DNA from: Inia geoffrensis
Lineage: Eukaryota; Chordata; Mammalia; Artiodactyla; Iniidae
DNA length: 64,000 bases
Direction: 5' to 3'
Assembly: GCA_036417435.1 (NCBI GenBank)
Contig: CM070903.1
Span: 94,137,001-94,201,000 of the forward strand
Position numbers and translations under genes: made by a program. Below, piece after piece: positions 35,165-47,191 of the stretch (the first letter of the stretch is position 1; the number at the start of each line of letters is the position of its first letter). Under the pieces are notes generated by a model that saw only the letters and a list, made by a program, of their open reading frames with translations, had not been told where the DNA came from and ran no database searches.

Positions 35165-38100
35165 AAGATTGATCCAGATGGTGGAGTAGGAAGACGTGGT
35201 ACTCACTTCCCCCCACAAACACATCAAAAATACATCAACATGGGGAACAAATCTTACTGAAAACTAGCAGAAAGACTCCTGTACAACCAAGGCTGTAAGA
35301 AAGATCCACATGGAATTGGGTAGGAAGGGAAGGAAAATGATCAAGTCAGAACCTGTGCCTCTAGGAGGGGACTCAGAGGAAACGGGAGATTACATGGGCA
35401 GAGATCTAGCCTGGGGAGTGAGCAGTTCGAGCCATAAATTGGGTGCCTCAGTCCTAGAGTCTGACATGGAAGATGAGCCCCCTTGGCTGGTTGGAGGGCC
35501 ATTGGAACAAGAGGGCTGTGGGAAGTGTGTACTCCACTTGGGAGGAGTGTGCAAGTGCTGACATACAAGGTAGGGTGGGAGGGTGGATTGAGGGCTGCTC
35601 CAGTGGCTGCCCAGTTTCCCATGACCACCCCGGCATGGGCCTCAGCTTGAGCCAAGTGAATGCTCCATCTCTGCATACTTCACCTCGCAATTCCACACTG
35701 GAGTGAGGGCTGCCATAAATGGTGAGAGAGCTCAGCCCTCAGCCATGGACACAAAGGCGACTTGGACCCTGGGCAGTGTCTGATCATAGTGCGGGTGGCC
35801 ATTGTTGGCACTTACACAGGTTAAACATCACAGGTGGTCCTGATCTCTTGAGAGTGGCTGGACTGTGACAGTCTGCACTCTGATACACACTAAGAGCCAA
35901 TGCAGGCCTGCCTGCTCCACAAAAGGGTGGGGGCAGCAGAGGCTGGGGAGAGCAATCAGCTCAATGGAGACTCTGAGACAGTGGAGGCTGCCATTGCCAG
36001 CATTTGCACAGGCAGCGCATCAGGAGCACTGCCTCTGTCTGCGGCCAGCCTACTCCAGCTCACACCATGTCATGAGCCAAGAGCCTGCATGGGCCCCTCT
36101 TGCTCCAATACTTTTACCCTTTGGGGCAAGGATGCTGGTGCTGGGAGAGAGAAGACCACACATTCAAAGGGAATAGAGCCAGTTTGGCCCTGACACTCAT
36201 AGCTTCTGCTCCATCACCTTGGTATCTGACCCTATCCCCAATATGGAGACGATAGTCACTGACTGAACAGAGGGGGAGCCCTACCTCACACCTAGCTCCA
36301 GCTCTAGCTCTTCCATCTCCAGCCCCACTTCTTACCAAGGTGACAGCTGCACCCTGAAGAAAGACGTGACCTCTGTTCACATCAAATCCAGCTCTCCCAC
36401 CAAAGGCATGGGCACATGCAGACTATATAGAAATACTCCTACATAAGAACACCTCTTCAAAACCTCAATAGGTAACTGTTTCACCTAAATTCATAGAGAA
36501 AGAGAAAGTTAAGCAAAATACAATGACAGAGGAACTGGTCTCAACTGAAAAAGAAAATCCCTCAAAAAATAAATAAAACAGAAATAAACAATTTACCACA
36601 TAAAGAATTTAAAGCATTAGTAATAAGAATGCTAACTGAATTAGAAAAAAGAATAGATGAACAAAATGGGAATTTTAACAAGGAACTAGAAAATTATAAA
36701 ATAACCTATCAGACTAAAGAATACAATAACTGAAATGAAAAACCCTAGAAAGAATGAATGGCAGACTACGTGAAACAGAAGAATGCATAAGTGATCTAAA
36801 AGACAAAATAATAGAAATCACCCAATTAGAAGAGCAAAAAGAAAAACAAATTTTAAAAATGAGAACAGTTTAAGAGATCCCTGGATAACATCAAGTGTAC
36901 CAACATCTGCATTATGGGGTCATAGAAGGAGAAAATAGAGAGGGGGGTTAAAAATAAATTTGATGAAATTATGGCTGAAAACTCTCCAAACCTGCAGAAG
37001 AAAACAGATATCCAGGTACAGGAAGCACAGAGCATCCAAAATAAGGTGAATCCAAACAGACTCACACCAAGACATATTATAATTAAGATGGCAAAAGTTA
37101 AAGTTGAAGAGAGAATTCTAGAGCCAGCAAGAGAAAAACAAAGAGTAATATACAAGGGAACCCCCATAAGGCTATCAGCTGATTTTTCTGCAGAAAATTT
37201 GCAGGTCATAACGAGTGGCATGATATATTCAAAGCGCTGAAAGGGAAAAACCTGCAACTTGGACTACTCAGCAAGATCATTTAGAATTGAAAAAGATATA
37301 AAGACCTTATCAGGCAAAAATTGAGTTCATCAATACTAAACCTACACTAAAAGAAACTGTAAAGTGTCTTCTCTAAGTGGAAAAGAAAAGGTTATAACAA
37401 GAAGAAAGAAACTATAGGAAAGGAAAAATTCCACAGGGAAAGACAGGTAGTAAGAACTGAGGATCAGCCAATTAAATGAGCTACTACAAAGATTAAAAAC
37501 TAGAAAAATTGTAAAAGCAGCTATAACTACAATAAGCAATAGAGAGAGAAACATGAACATGTAAAGTAAGACAACAAAAACACAAAATGTAGGCGAGGGG
37601 AGTAAAAAAGGCAGATCTTTTAGAATGTGTTTGAATTGAAATGTCTACAAATTTAAAACACATAGATATAGTTATAGGTCAACATATAGGAACCCCTTGG
37701 TAACCACAAATCAAAAACCTACAATAGATATACCGAAACAAGAAAGAAAGGAACACTATTAAAAAAAATCATCAAAACACAAGGGAAAAACAAAAAGAAA
37801 TAGAGAAAAGCTACAAAAACAACTATTTAGAAAACAAATAATAAAATAGCAATTAGTGCATACTTATCAATAGTTACTCTAAATTTCAGTGGACCAAATG
37901 CTCCTATCAAAATACATAGGGTGGCTAACTGGATTTAAAAAAAGGACCCATCTATATGCTTGAAGAGCTAAAGACTGAAAGAGAGGGGATGGAAAAATAT
38001 ATTTCATGCAAATGGAAATGACAAGAATGCACGGGTAACAATGCTCTATCATACAAAATAGACTTTAAAACAAAGTCTATAATAAAAGTCAAAGAAGAGC

Positions 38101-38781
38101 TTTATATAATAATGAAGGGATTAATACAAGAAGGGGGTATTATACTCCTTAACATATATGCACCCAATACAGGAGTGCCTAAATATCTAAAGCAATACTA
38201 ACAGACATAAAGTGAGAAACTGACTATAATACAATAATAGTAGGGAATGTTAACACTCCCTTGACATCAACGGACAGATCATGCTGACAGAAAATCAAAA
38301 AGGTAACAGTGATCTTAAATGATGCAATAAATAAGTTAGATTTTACAGATCCCTACAGGACATTCCATCGAAAAACAGCAGAATACACACTCTTTTCAAG
38401 TGCACATGGGACATTCTCCAAGATAGATCACATACTAGGCCACAAAATAATTCTCAACAATTATAAGAGGATAGAAATTACATCAAGCAATTTTTCCAAC
38501 TGCAATGGTATGAAACTAGAAATTAATTACAGAAAGAAAAGAGAACAAACACATCGACACTAAACAACATGCTAATTAACAAAAATGGGTCAATGAAGAA
38601 ATCAAAGAGGAAATTAGAAAATACCTTGAAACAAAGAAAAATAGAAACACAACTTTCCAAAATTTACGGGATGCAGCAAAAGCAGTTCTAAGAGAGGTTT
38701 ATAGCAATACAGGTCTTCTTCGAGAAACAAAAAAATCCCAAATAAACAACCTAACCCACCATCTAAAGGTATTAGAAAAAG

Positions 38782-39002
38782 AAAATTAGGGCTTCCCTGG
38801 TGGCTCAGTGGTTAAGAGTCCACCTGCCGATGCAGGGGACACGGCTCTGGGCCCCGGTCCGGGAAGATCCCACATGCCGCAGAGCGGCTGGGCCCGTGAG
38901 CCATGGCCGCTGAGCCTGCGCGTCCGGAGCCTGTGCTCCGCAACGGGAGAGGCCACAACAGTGAGAGGCCCGTGTACCGCAAAAAAAAAAAAAAAAAAAT
39001 TA
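38782..39002 (+). mobile_element. CHR-2-type SINE inside the L1
   Basis: Body 38789-38980, from ggcttccctggtggctcag to gtgtaccgc, then about 19 A. A short repeat aaaatta is found at 38782-38788 and 38996-39002. It interrupts ORF2 just before the L1 breakpoint at about 39050. Confidence 0.92.
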
Positions 39003-39054
39003 AAGCCCAAAGTCAGCAGAAGGAAGAAAATAATAAACATAGAAAGGATATAAA

Positions 39055-39232
39055 AGAGTGCTTTTCCTTATTGTTACAATATTTAAACTCATTCAAAACT
39101 TTTAGTTGCACTTTTAATGTAATATCTACTAGTTTTGAAAATTTTTCAGATTTGATACATTAGAGTTGTATTCCTCAGGTATTGAAAATGTTGTTTAAAT
39201 ATTTTATCAATGCATTAAATTAATGCAGACAG
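39055..39232 (+). repeat. Non-L1 filler inside L1, inverted copy of 42790-42962
   Basis: About 178 bp (agagtgcttttccttattg to ttaatgcagacag) are not L1 sequence. They align to the reverse complement of 42790-42962 with about a dozen mismatches and one 3-nt gap, roughly 93% identity by eye. Both ends coincide with the ends of the L1 ORF2 deletion. Confidence 0.85.
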
Positions 39233-40739
39233 TCTCCACCAAAAAACTACTAGAACTAACAAATGAATTCAGTAAAGTTGCAGGAGAGAAGATTAATATA
39301 CATATATCTGTTGCTTTTCTATAAACAAATAATTAACTATAACAAAAAGAAAGCAAGAAAACAACCTAATTTAAAATTGAACCAAAAAGAAAAAAATGCC
39401 TAGGAATAAACTTAACCAAGGGGGTGAAGACCTGTCCTCTGAAAACTATAAAAGATTGATGAAGGAGATTGAAGATGATACAAAGAAATGGAAAGATACC
39501 TTGTGTTCAAGGATTGGAAGAACTAATGTTGTTAAAATGCCCATACAATTCAAAGCAACCTACAGTTTTAATGCAATCCCTATCAAAATACTCATGATGT
39601 TTTTCAGAACTAGAACAAATAACCCTAAAACTTAAAGAGAACCACAAACGGCCCCAAATTGCCAAAGCAATCTTGAGAAAAAAGAACAAAGCTGGAAGGA
39701 TCATGCTCCCTGAATCAGACTACATTATAAAGCTAATGTAATAAAAACAGCATGATACTGGCACAAAAACAGCCACACAGATTAATGAAACAGAACAGTG
39801 AGCTCAGAAATAAACCCACAGGTCTATGGTCAATTAATCTACAATACTGGAGGGAAGAATATACGATGGAGAAAAGACAATCTCTTCAATAAATGGTGCT
39901 GGGAAAATTGTACAGTTCCAAGGAAAGAATCACACTCCATGTACAAAAATAAACTCAAAATGGATTAAAGACATAAATGTAAGACTTGAAACCATAAAAC
40001 TAGAAAATAAAGAACATGAGCAGAATATTCTTTGACATAAATCATAGAAATATTTTTTTGGATCTATATCCTAATGCAAAAAAAAAAAAACCAAAAGTAA
40101 ATAAATGGGACCTAATCAAACTTAAAAGCTTTTTTGCACAACAAAGGAAACCACTGAAAATGAAAAGACAATCTACTGGATAGGAGGAAATATTTGCAAA
40201 GATATGACCAAAACGGGTTAATACCATATGTATATATATATACCTCATACAACTCAATATAAAAAAAATCAGAAAATGGCCAAAAGGCCTGAATAGACAT
40301 TTTTCTGAAGAAGATATATAGACAGCCATCAGGCACATGAAAAAATGCTCAACATCACTAATCAGATGAGAAATGCAAATGAGAACCACACTGAGATATA
40401 ACCTCACACCTGTCAAAATGGCTATCATCAAAAAGTCTAGAAATAACAAATGTTGGTGAGGATGTGGAGAAAATGGAACCTTAGTACACTGTCAGTGGGA
40501 TTGTAATTGGTGCAGCCGCTATGGAAAACAGTATGCAGGTTCTTCAAAACACTAAAAATAGAACTACCATGTGATCCAGCAATTCCATTTCTAGGTATAT
40601 ATCTAAAGAAAATAAAAATACTAATTCAAAAAGATACATGCACCCCAATGTTCACAGTGGCATTATTTATAGTAGCAAAGGTATGGAAGCAACCTAAGTG
40701 CATATCAACAGCTGAATGAATAAAAAAAGATGTGGGATA

Positions 40740-40741
<2 letters not shown>

Positions 40742-40788
<47 letters not shown>
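40742..40788. repeat. (TA)n microsatellite in L1 3' region
   Basis: A long TA run ending in tatacacacacaat, at the site where L1 ORF2 ends normally read gatatatatatacaatgg. It probably expanded from the L1's own sequence. Confidence 0.9.
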
Positions 40789-40792
<4 letters not shown>

Positions 40793-41175
40793 ATAATGCA
40801 GATGGACCTACAGATTATTAAGCTCAGCGAAAGAAATATACTCTATATTATTACTTACTAGCGGAATTTATAAAATAAAACAAATGAATGTATATAACAA
40901 AACAGAAACAGACTCACAGATATAGAGAACAAACTAGTGATTACAAGTGGGGAGAGGGAAGGGGGGAGCAGTGATGGGGTACAGGATTAAGAGACACAAA
41001 CTACTATGTATAAATAAATAAGCAACAAGGATATATTGTACAGCACAGGGAAATATAGCTATTATTTTGTAATAACTTTAAATGGACTATCATCTATAAA
41101 AATATTGAATCACTTTTTGTAAACCTAAAACTAATATAATATTATAAATCAACTATACTTCAATTAAAAAAAGTA

Positions 41176-42239
41176 CACGCACTAAGGCTGCCACAAAAAA
41201 GAAAGAAAGAACAAAGAAAGAACTGAAAATGTGGTACTCGACGGCAGTTGCTGAAGGTCCATCAACTAAATCAATTTCTCCACACACATTACTGGAGTAA
41301 TCCCAGTTGTATCAGATTGGCAACACTAGAGTAGATTAGACCTTATCATTGATGTCAGTTGATTACATCAATCTACAGTAAGAAAACCAAATATCTTCAA
41401 ATAACTCATATCATCAAATATTAAAATAAGAAAGGATAAAAGATGCAACTGTACTTTGAAAAAGCCATTATTCCTTCATTATATCTCACCAAATTCTTCA
41501 TATAATCCATAATAAATAAATTCCATTTATGTGCATATTATTTATATTTAGCTTAGGGGCTCCCTAAAACCCACTGATGAAGTTTACAAATGACAGGTGT
41601 AGTAAAACATGATAATTTCTAAGGAAATATTCTTGTTTGGTACCCAAATATTTGTAAGAATTTGCAATTATTTAGAATTGCACATTTGGGACTAAATGGT
41701 TAAGGCAGAAATTTAGTTAAAGAAAAATATAAATGGGGCTTCTTTACCTGGATGTTTTGTGATGAAGCAAAGGGGAGAGAACCTGTAGGAAAAATACAAG
41801 TTGATTGGACAAGCTAATGTTGCTGGTAGAAACTGGCTATAATGCACAGTAAAGAACTCCAGCAGAAAATCTGAAGTAGATAGACAAGAGTTGATGTTTC
41901 CATATCTGATACTGATTGTCTGTTATGACTGTCCACATTTAATCTCAGTGCTGTGTAGTCCTACTACATGATTACTGTCTTTATCTTTCCTTCTATTCTG
42001 TAATTATGTAATAGTCATGTATTTTCTGATGTCCTAAGAAAAGTGTCACTTTAATTCTGTTTTGCAAACCTTGCATTTATCAAATATTTTACTGTTTTTA
42101 AAGTACTTTAGAATCTACACTCATATTTAATTAACCCCTAAATTCTATGCTCTCAGAATTATTAAATTGCTTATGTGAGATTATATCAACACAACCAGTA
42201 AGTGGTGATGCCAAAATTGAAATCGAACGTGGAATCAGG
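41176..42239. other. Intronic sequence, nothing recognised
   Basis: AT-rich intron between the L1 and a MIR. No exon seen. Confidence 0.5.
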
Positions 42240-42460
42240 AAGAAGAATGATAGAAATGAATGTTTATTAAATATCTGGCATTATGAAAAAGCCTTAAATA
42301 CATTATATCACCAAATTTCCACTACCTCCTGCAGTAGACATGATCCCAATTTTATGATGGGAAAAAGAAGTAACAGAGATTAGCATTTTACCCAAGGGTA
42401 CAGAGTGCACAGCTAGGAATCAAATTCAGGTCTGGTCGATTCCAAAGACCAAAGTCTTAA
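42240..42460 (-). repeat. MIR SINE remnant (reverse orientation)
   Basis: Reversed MIR order on the plus strand: gaatgtttattaaatatctggc, then ccaattttatgatggga, then tttacccaagggtacagagtgcacagctagg, then caaattcaggtctggtc. Confidence 0.8.
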
Positions 42461-42789
42461 GGGAGAGCAGCACATTCCCATTGAAAGATTAAAGAGTAGA
42501 CAGAAGACACATATGTATTTTAAAACTCATAAAAGTAAGGAAGGATGTAAAGCCATGAAATAATCTAAATTATATAATCTGAATATATAATAATGAGTTA
42601 TATTTGAAAGATTTAAGTTCTTGTAACTTTAATTTTTAATTATTGCAAATTCAATGCAGATTTAGTAAACCTAGTATTTCTTATAAATACTCAGAAAAGA
42701 CAAGCATATTAGATTATGGTAATAAGCATCTAGATGAAAAAAAGACAGGAAATTCAGGAAATATAAAATTATTTTATTGACCTAAGATT
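42461..42789. other. Intronic sequence, nothing recognised
   Basis: AT-rich, no exon or assignable repeat. Confidence 0.5.
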
Positions 42790-42962
42790 GTCTGCATTAA
42801 TTTAATGCGATGATAAAATGTTTAGACAACATTTTCAATACCTGAGGAAGACAACTGTAATGTATCAAACCTGATTTTTCAAAACTAGTAGATATTACAT
42901 TAGAAGTGCAACTAAAAGATTTGAATGAGTTTAAATATTGTAGCAATACGGAAAAGCACTCT
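42790..42962 (-). repeat. Inverted partner of the 39055-39232 segment
   Basis: Its reverse complement reads agagtgcttttccgtattgc to ttaatgcagacaa and matches the L1-embedded filler at about 93%. Here it sits in ordinary intron sequence, next to a (TG)n repeat, with no TSD or poly-A seen. It is therefore the more likely ancestral locus. Confidence 0.85.
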
Positions 42963-42986
42963 ATGTTAAAATGATATGTAATAGCC

Positions 42987-42992
42987 TGTGTG

Positions 42993-43033
<41 letters not shown>
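42987..43033. repeat. (TG)n microsatellite
   Basis: A TG run with one CG interruption, about 23 units, close to the end of the inverted segment. Confidence 0.96.
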
Positions 43034-43714
43034 CAGGGCTGTATTAGAGACGTTCAAGATCAAGACAGTTGATTACACAAAAGCTAGAATCTCACTCCCC
43101 ACATATCTAGAAATTCAAAAAAAAAAGATATGAATAAGACTACCAATGTACTCAGAAATATCAAGGAATTCCAGAAATACAGAAAAAAAATGAAATTGGA
43201 TTGAACATAGAAAACACCATCAAAACACTCACTGAAAACTACCACAAAACGTGGCTTCAATACCAAGAGAGACCAGAAGTAGAAAGGACTCCAAAGAACC
43301 CATAATGTAGCTATTTGGGATATGATAGTAGAAGCAGTTGTGGAACCTTATAATGTCCTCCTACCCCTGTCTTGGGTCAGGCCAGAAACAGGAGTCACTG
43401 TTTGTTGAAAGGATTTTTAAATATAGAATTTGTGTTGAAAAGACAGGCTGACCAGGTAGCCAAAAACTCAGAGGAAGATTAGGGAGTGCCCAGAGGCAAA
43501 GACTGGCTATTGAAGCACCTTATGTTGCATGATGTCCTTTTCTTCCACCATGCACATTTCCTATGAGTTCTCCCCATCCCCACTACTAATAGCTTTATCT
43601 GAGCCACTAACATTTCTTGCTTTGGCTATCTCAGTAGTCTTATAATTAGGGTGATCACACATCAATGTTTGCTTGTGACAACTTCAGTTTACACCTTAAT
43701 TCACTCTCCTAGCT
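43034..43714. other. Intronic sequence, nothing certain
   Basis: Not recognisably coding. An L2-like character appears toward the right end and continues into the next entry. Confidence 0.45.
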
Positions 43715-43760
43715 TAAAACCTTCTAATTTCTTCCAGTTGCTTTTAAATTAAAATTTAGA
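43715..43760 (+). repeat. L2 fragment, left half, split by an L1
   Basis: The sequence gcttaaaaccttctaatttc..ttgcttttaaattaaaatttaga matches the L2 region that normally continues as ctctttaccatggtcc. That continuation is found at 47474, on the other side of the L1 insertion. Confidence 0.75.
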
Positions 43761-43989
43761 GGCTTCCGGGAAGATGGAGGAAGAGTAAGACGCGGAGACC
43801 ACCTGCCTCCCCACAGATACACCAGAAATACATCTACACGTGGAACAACTCCTACAGAACACCTACTGAACGCTGGGAGAAGACCTCAGACCTCCCGAAA
43901 GGCAAGAAACCCCCCACGTACCTGGGTAGGACCTGCACCAGTGTGAGGGAGCTGTGAAGGAGGAACGGTTCCCACACACTAGGAGCCCC

Positions 43990-44680
43990 TTCCCGGGCGG
44001 AGACTGCGGGTGGCGGAGGGGGAAAGCTTCGGAGCACCGGAGGAGAGCACAGCAACAGGGGTACGGAGGGCAAAGCGAAGAGATTCCCGCCTAGAGGGTC
44101 AGGGCCGACCGGCACTCACCAGTCCGAGAGGCTTGTCTGTTCACCCGCCGGGGCAGGCGGGGCTGGGAGTTGAGGCTCGGGCTTCGGTCGGAGCGCCGGG
44201 AGAGGACTGGGGCTGGCGGCGTGAACACAGCCTGCAGGGAGTTAGTGCGCCACGGCTAGCCGGGAAGGAGTCCGGGGAAAAGTCTGGAGCTGCTGAAGAG
44301 GCAAGAGACTTTTTCTTCCCTCTTTGTTTCCTGGTGCACGAGGAGAGGGGATTAAGGGCGCTACTTAAAGGAGCTCCAGAGACGGGTGCGAGCCGCGGCT
44401 AAAAGCGCGGAGCACAGAGACGGGCAGGAGACGCTAAAGCTGCTGCTGCCGCCACCAAGAAGCCTGTGTGCGAGCACAGGTCACTAGCCACACCCCCTTC
44501 CGAGGAGCCTGTGCAGCCCGCCACTGCCAGGGTCCCGGGATCCAGGGACAACCGCCCTGGAAGAACGCACGGCGCGCCTCAGGCTGGTACAACGTCACGC
44601 CGGCCTCTGCCGTTGCAGGATCGCCCCGTACGTACTGCGTGCCCCTCCCTTCCCCCCAGCCTGAGTGAGCCAGAGCCCCC
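43990..44680. promoter_or_regulatory. CpG-rich L1 5' UTR (possible bidirectional promoter)
   Basis: CpG is frequent here, unlike the surrounding intron (for example ggcggcgtg, gagcgccggg, gcacggcgcgcc). L1 5' UTRs carry the internal promoter, and some mammalian L1s also have an antisense promoter. Antisense output here would run along the minus strand toward the two NLGN1 exons. Activity is inferred, not seen. Confidence 0.5.
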
Positions 44681-45638
44681 GAATCAGCATCTCCTTTAAC
44701 CCTGTCCTGTCTGAGCGAAGAGCAGACGCCCTCCGGCGACCTACACGTAGAGGCAGGGCCAAATCCAAAGCTGAGCCTCTGGAAGCTGTGAGAACAAACA
44801 AGAGAAAGGAAAATCTCTCCCAGCAGCCTCAGAAGCAGTGGATTAAAGCTCCACAATCAACTTGATGTACCCTGCATCTGTGGAATCCATGAATAGCAAA
44901 ATTGCTTCCACCATTTGTCCTAGGGTCCTATCCGTCCGTTTTTTTTCAATTTCTTTTAATAATTATTTTTTTATTTTAATAACTTTCTTATATTTTATCT
45001 TATTTTCCTTTATCTTCTTTCTTTTTTTCCTTCCTTCCCTCCTTCCTTCCCTCCTTCCTCCCTCCTCGCTCCCTCCCTCCTTTCTTTCTTTCTACTTTTA
45101 CTAATTCTTTCTTTCTACTTTTTCTCCCTTTTATTCTGAGACGTGTGGATGAAAGGCTCTTGGTGCTGCAGCCAGGAGTCAGTGCTGTGCCTCTGAGGTG
45201 GGAGAGCCAACTTCAGGACACTGCTCCACAAGAGACCTCCCAGCTCCACATAATATCAAATGGCGAAAATCTCCCAGAGATCTCCATCTCAACACCAACA
45301 CCCAGCTTCACTCAACGACCAGAAAGCTACAGTGCTGGACATCCTATGCCAAACAACTAGCAAGACAGGAACACAACCCCACCCATTGGCAGAGAGGCTG
45401 CCTAAAATCATAATAAGTCCACAGACACCCCAAAACACACCACCAGACGTGGACCTGCCCACCAGAAAGACAAGATCCAGCCTCATCCACCAGAACACAG
45501 GCACTAGTCCCCTCCACCAGGAAGCCTACACAACCCACTGAACCAACCTTAGCCACTGGGGACAGACACCAAAAACAACGGGAACTACGAACCTGCAGCC
45601 TGCAAAAAGGAAACCCCAAGCACAGTAAGATAAGCAAA

Positions 45639-46763
45639 ATGAGAAGACAGAAAAACACACAACACATGAAGGAGCAAGATTAAAACCCACCAGACCTAAC
45701 AAATGAAGAGGAAATAGGCAGTCTACCTGAAAAAGAATTCAGAATAATGATAGTCAAGATGGTCCAAAATCTTGGAAATAGAATAGCCAAAATGCAAGAA
45801 ACATGTAACAAGGACCTAGAAGAACTAAAGATGAAACAAGCAACGATGAACAACACAATAAATGAAATTAAAAATACTCTAGATGGGATCAATAGCTGAA
45901 TAACTGAGGCAGAAGAACAGATGAGTGACCTGGAAGATAAAATAGTGGAAATAACTACTGCAGAGCAGAATAAAGAAAAAAGAATGAAAAGAACTGAGGA
46001 CAGTCTCAGAGACCTCTGGGACAACATTAAACACACCAACATTCGAATTGTAGGGGTTCCAGAAGAAAAAGAGAAAAAGAAAGGGACTGAGAAAATACTT
46101 GAAGAGATTATACTTGAAAGCTTCCCTAATAGGGGAAAGGAAATAGTTAATCAAGTCCAGGAAGCACAGAGAGTTCCATACAGGATAAATCCAAGGAGAA
46201 ATATGCCAAGGCACATATTAATCAAACTGTCAAAACTTAAATACAAAGAAAACATATTAAAAGTAGCAGGGGAAAAACAACAAATAACACACAAGGGAAT
46301 CCCCATAAGGTTAACAGCTGATCTTTCAGCAGAAACTCTGCAAGCCAGAAAGGACTGGCAGGACATATTTAAAGTGATGAAGGAGAAAAACCTGCAACCA
46401 AGATTACTCTACCCAGCAAGAATCTCATTCAGATTTGATGGAGAAATTAAAACCTTTACAGACCAGCAAAAGCGAGAGTTCAGCACCACCAAGGCAGAAG
46501 ACCTACACAGACATTTCTCCAAAGAAGACATACAGACTGCCAACAAACACATGAAAGAATGCTCAACATCATTAATCATTAGAGAAATGCAAATCAAAAC
46601 TACAATGAGGTATCATCTCACACCAGTCAGAATGGCCATCATCAAAAAATCTACAAACAATAAATCCTGGAGAGGGTGTGGAGAAAAGGGAACCTTCTTG
46701 CACTGTTGGTGGGAATGTAAATGGATCCAGCCACTGTGGAGAACAGTATGGAGGTTCCTTTAA
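45639..46763 (+). pseudogene. L1 ORF1 fused in frame to the ORF2 C-terminal region
   Basis: The ORF1 frame starts at ATG 45639 (MRRQKNTQHMKEQD). It is broken by TAA at 45681 and TGA at 45897, then is open for 280 codons from ATG 45921. The ORF1 part has a coiled coil, then the RNA-binding RRM-like and C-terminal regions ([63 protein letters not shown]). At about 46491, after FSTTK, it passes without a frame change into the ORF2 tail ([19 protein letters not shown]...[25 protein letters not shown]...[18 protein letters not shown]). It stops at 46763 in a T-run change in TVWRFL. ORF1p is the L1 RNA chaperone. This fusion keeps the RNA-binding half and the Cys-rich ORF2 end but no catalytic domain. 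Confidence 0.9.
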
Positions 46764-47170
46764 AAACTACAAATAGAACTACCATATGACCCAGCAATCC
46801 CACTACTGGGTATATACCCTGAGAAAACCATAATTCAAAAAGAGTCATGTACCAAAATATTCATTGCAGCTCTATTTACAATAGCCCGGAGATGGAAACA
46901 ACCTAAGTGTCCATCATCGGATGAATGGATAAAGAAGATGTGGCACATATATACAATGGAATATTACTCAGCCATAAAAAGAAACGAAATTGAGTTATTT
47001 GTAATGAGGTGAATAGACCTAGAGTCTGTCATACAGAGTGAAGTAAGTCAGAAAGAGAAAGACAAATACCGTATGCTAACACATATATGTGGAATTTAAG
47101 AAAAAATATGTCATGAAGAACCTAGGGGTAAGACATGAATTAAGACAATAGAGAATGGACTTGAGGATAT

Positions 47171-47191
47171 GGGGAGGGGGAAGGGGAAGGG
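47171..47191 (+). other. G-rich tract of L1 3' UTR, G-quadruplex-capable
   Basis: Four runs of 3-5 G separated by one or two A (ggggaggggg aaggggaaggg). G-rich 3' UTR tracts are a known feature of mammalian L1s. The other L1 ends in this window carry looser versions near 5525-5575, 24015-24037 and 40950-40980. Confidence 0.75.

Larger units (their letters stand above)
35165..41175 (+). mobile_element. Rearranged L1 with 5' end, middle of ORF2 replaced
   Basis: The element opens with an L1 5' end (gatggtggagtaggaagacg at about 35177) and a GC-richer 5' UTR to about 36450. Degraded ORF1 follows (coiled-coil part 36600-36900, then the HIIIKMAKVKVEERILEPAREKQR-like RNA-binding part at 36971-37240). 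ORF2 endonuclease begins near 37850 (LNFSGPNAPIKIHR-like and HGTFSKIDHILGHK-like frames). A SINE sits at 38789-38995. ORF2 then breaks near 39050 and resumes at about 39236 (tccaccaaaaaactactag), followed by the ORF2 C-terminal part, G-rich 3' UTR and A tail at about 41166. The reverse-transcriptase centre is missing. Many stops. No convincing TSD seen. Confidence 0.9.

Noticed and set aside
42430..42490. Possible NLGN1 A1 insert exon (reverse complement of gcacattccc resembling a GAATGTGC stretch)
   Set aside because: The surrounding translation does not give the basic Lys/Arg/Cys-rich insert, and no splice sites fit. It lies at the end of a MIR.
44010..44402. 130-codon plus-strand frame in the L1 5' UTR
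   Set aside because: Lies in CpG-rich untranslated L1 sequence upstream of ORF1, with no recognisable domain.
44434..44856. 140-codon minus-strand frame in the L1 5' UTR, reminiscent of primate ORF0
   Set aside because: ORF0 is described in primate L1s, and GC-rich DNA makes chance frames common. It is kept only as part of the antisense-promoter finding.
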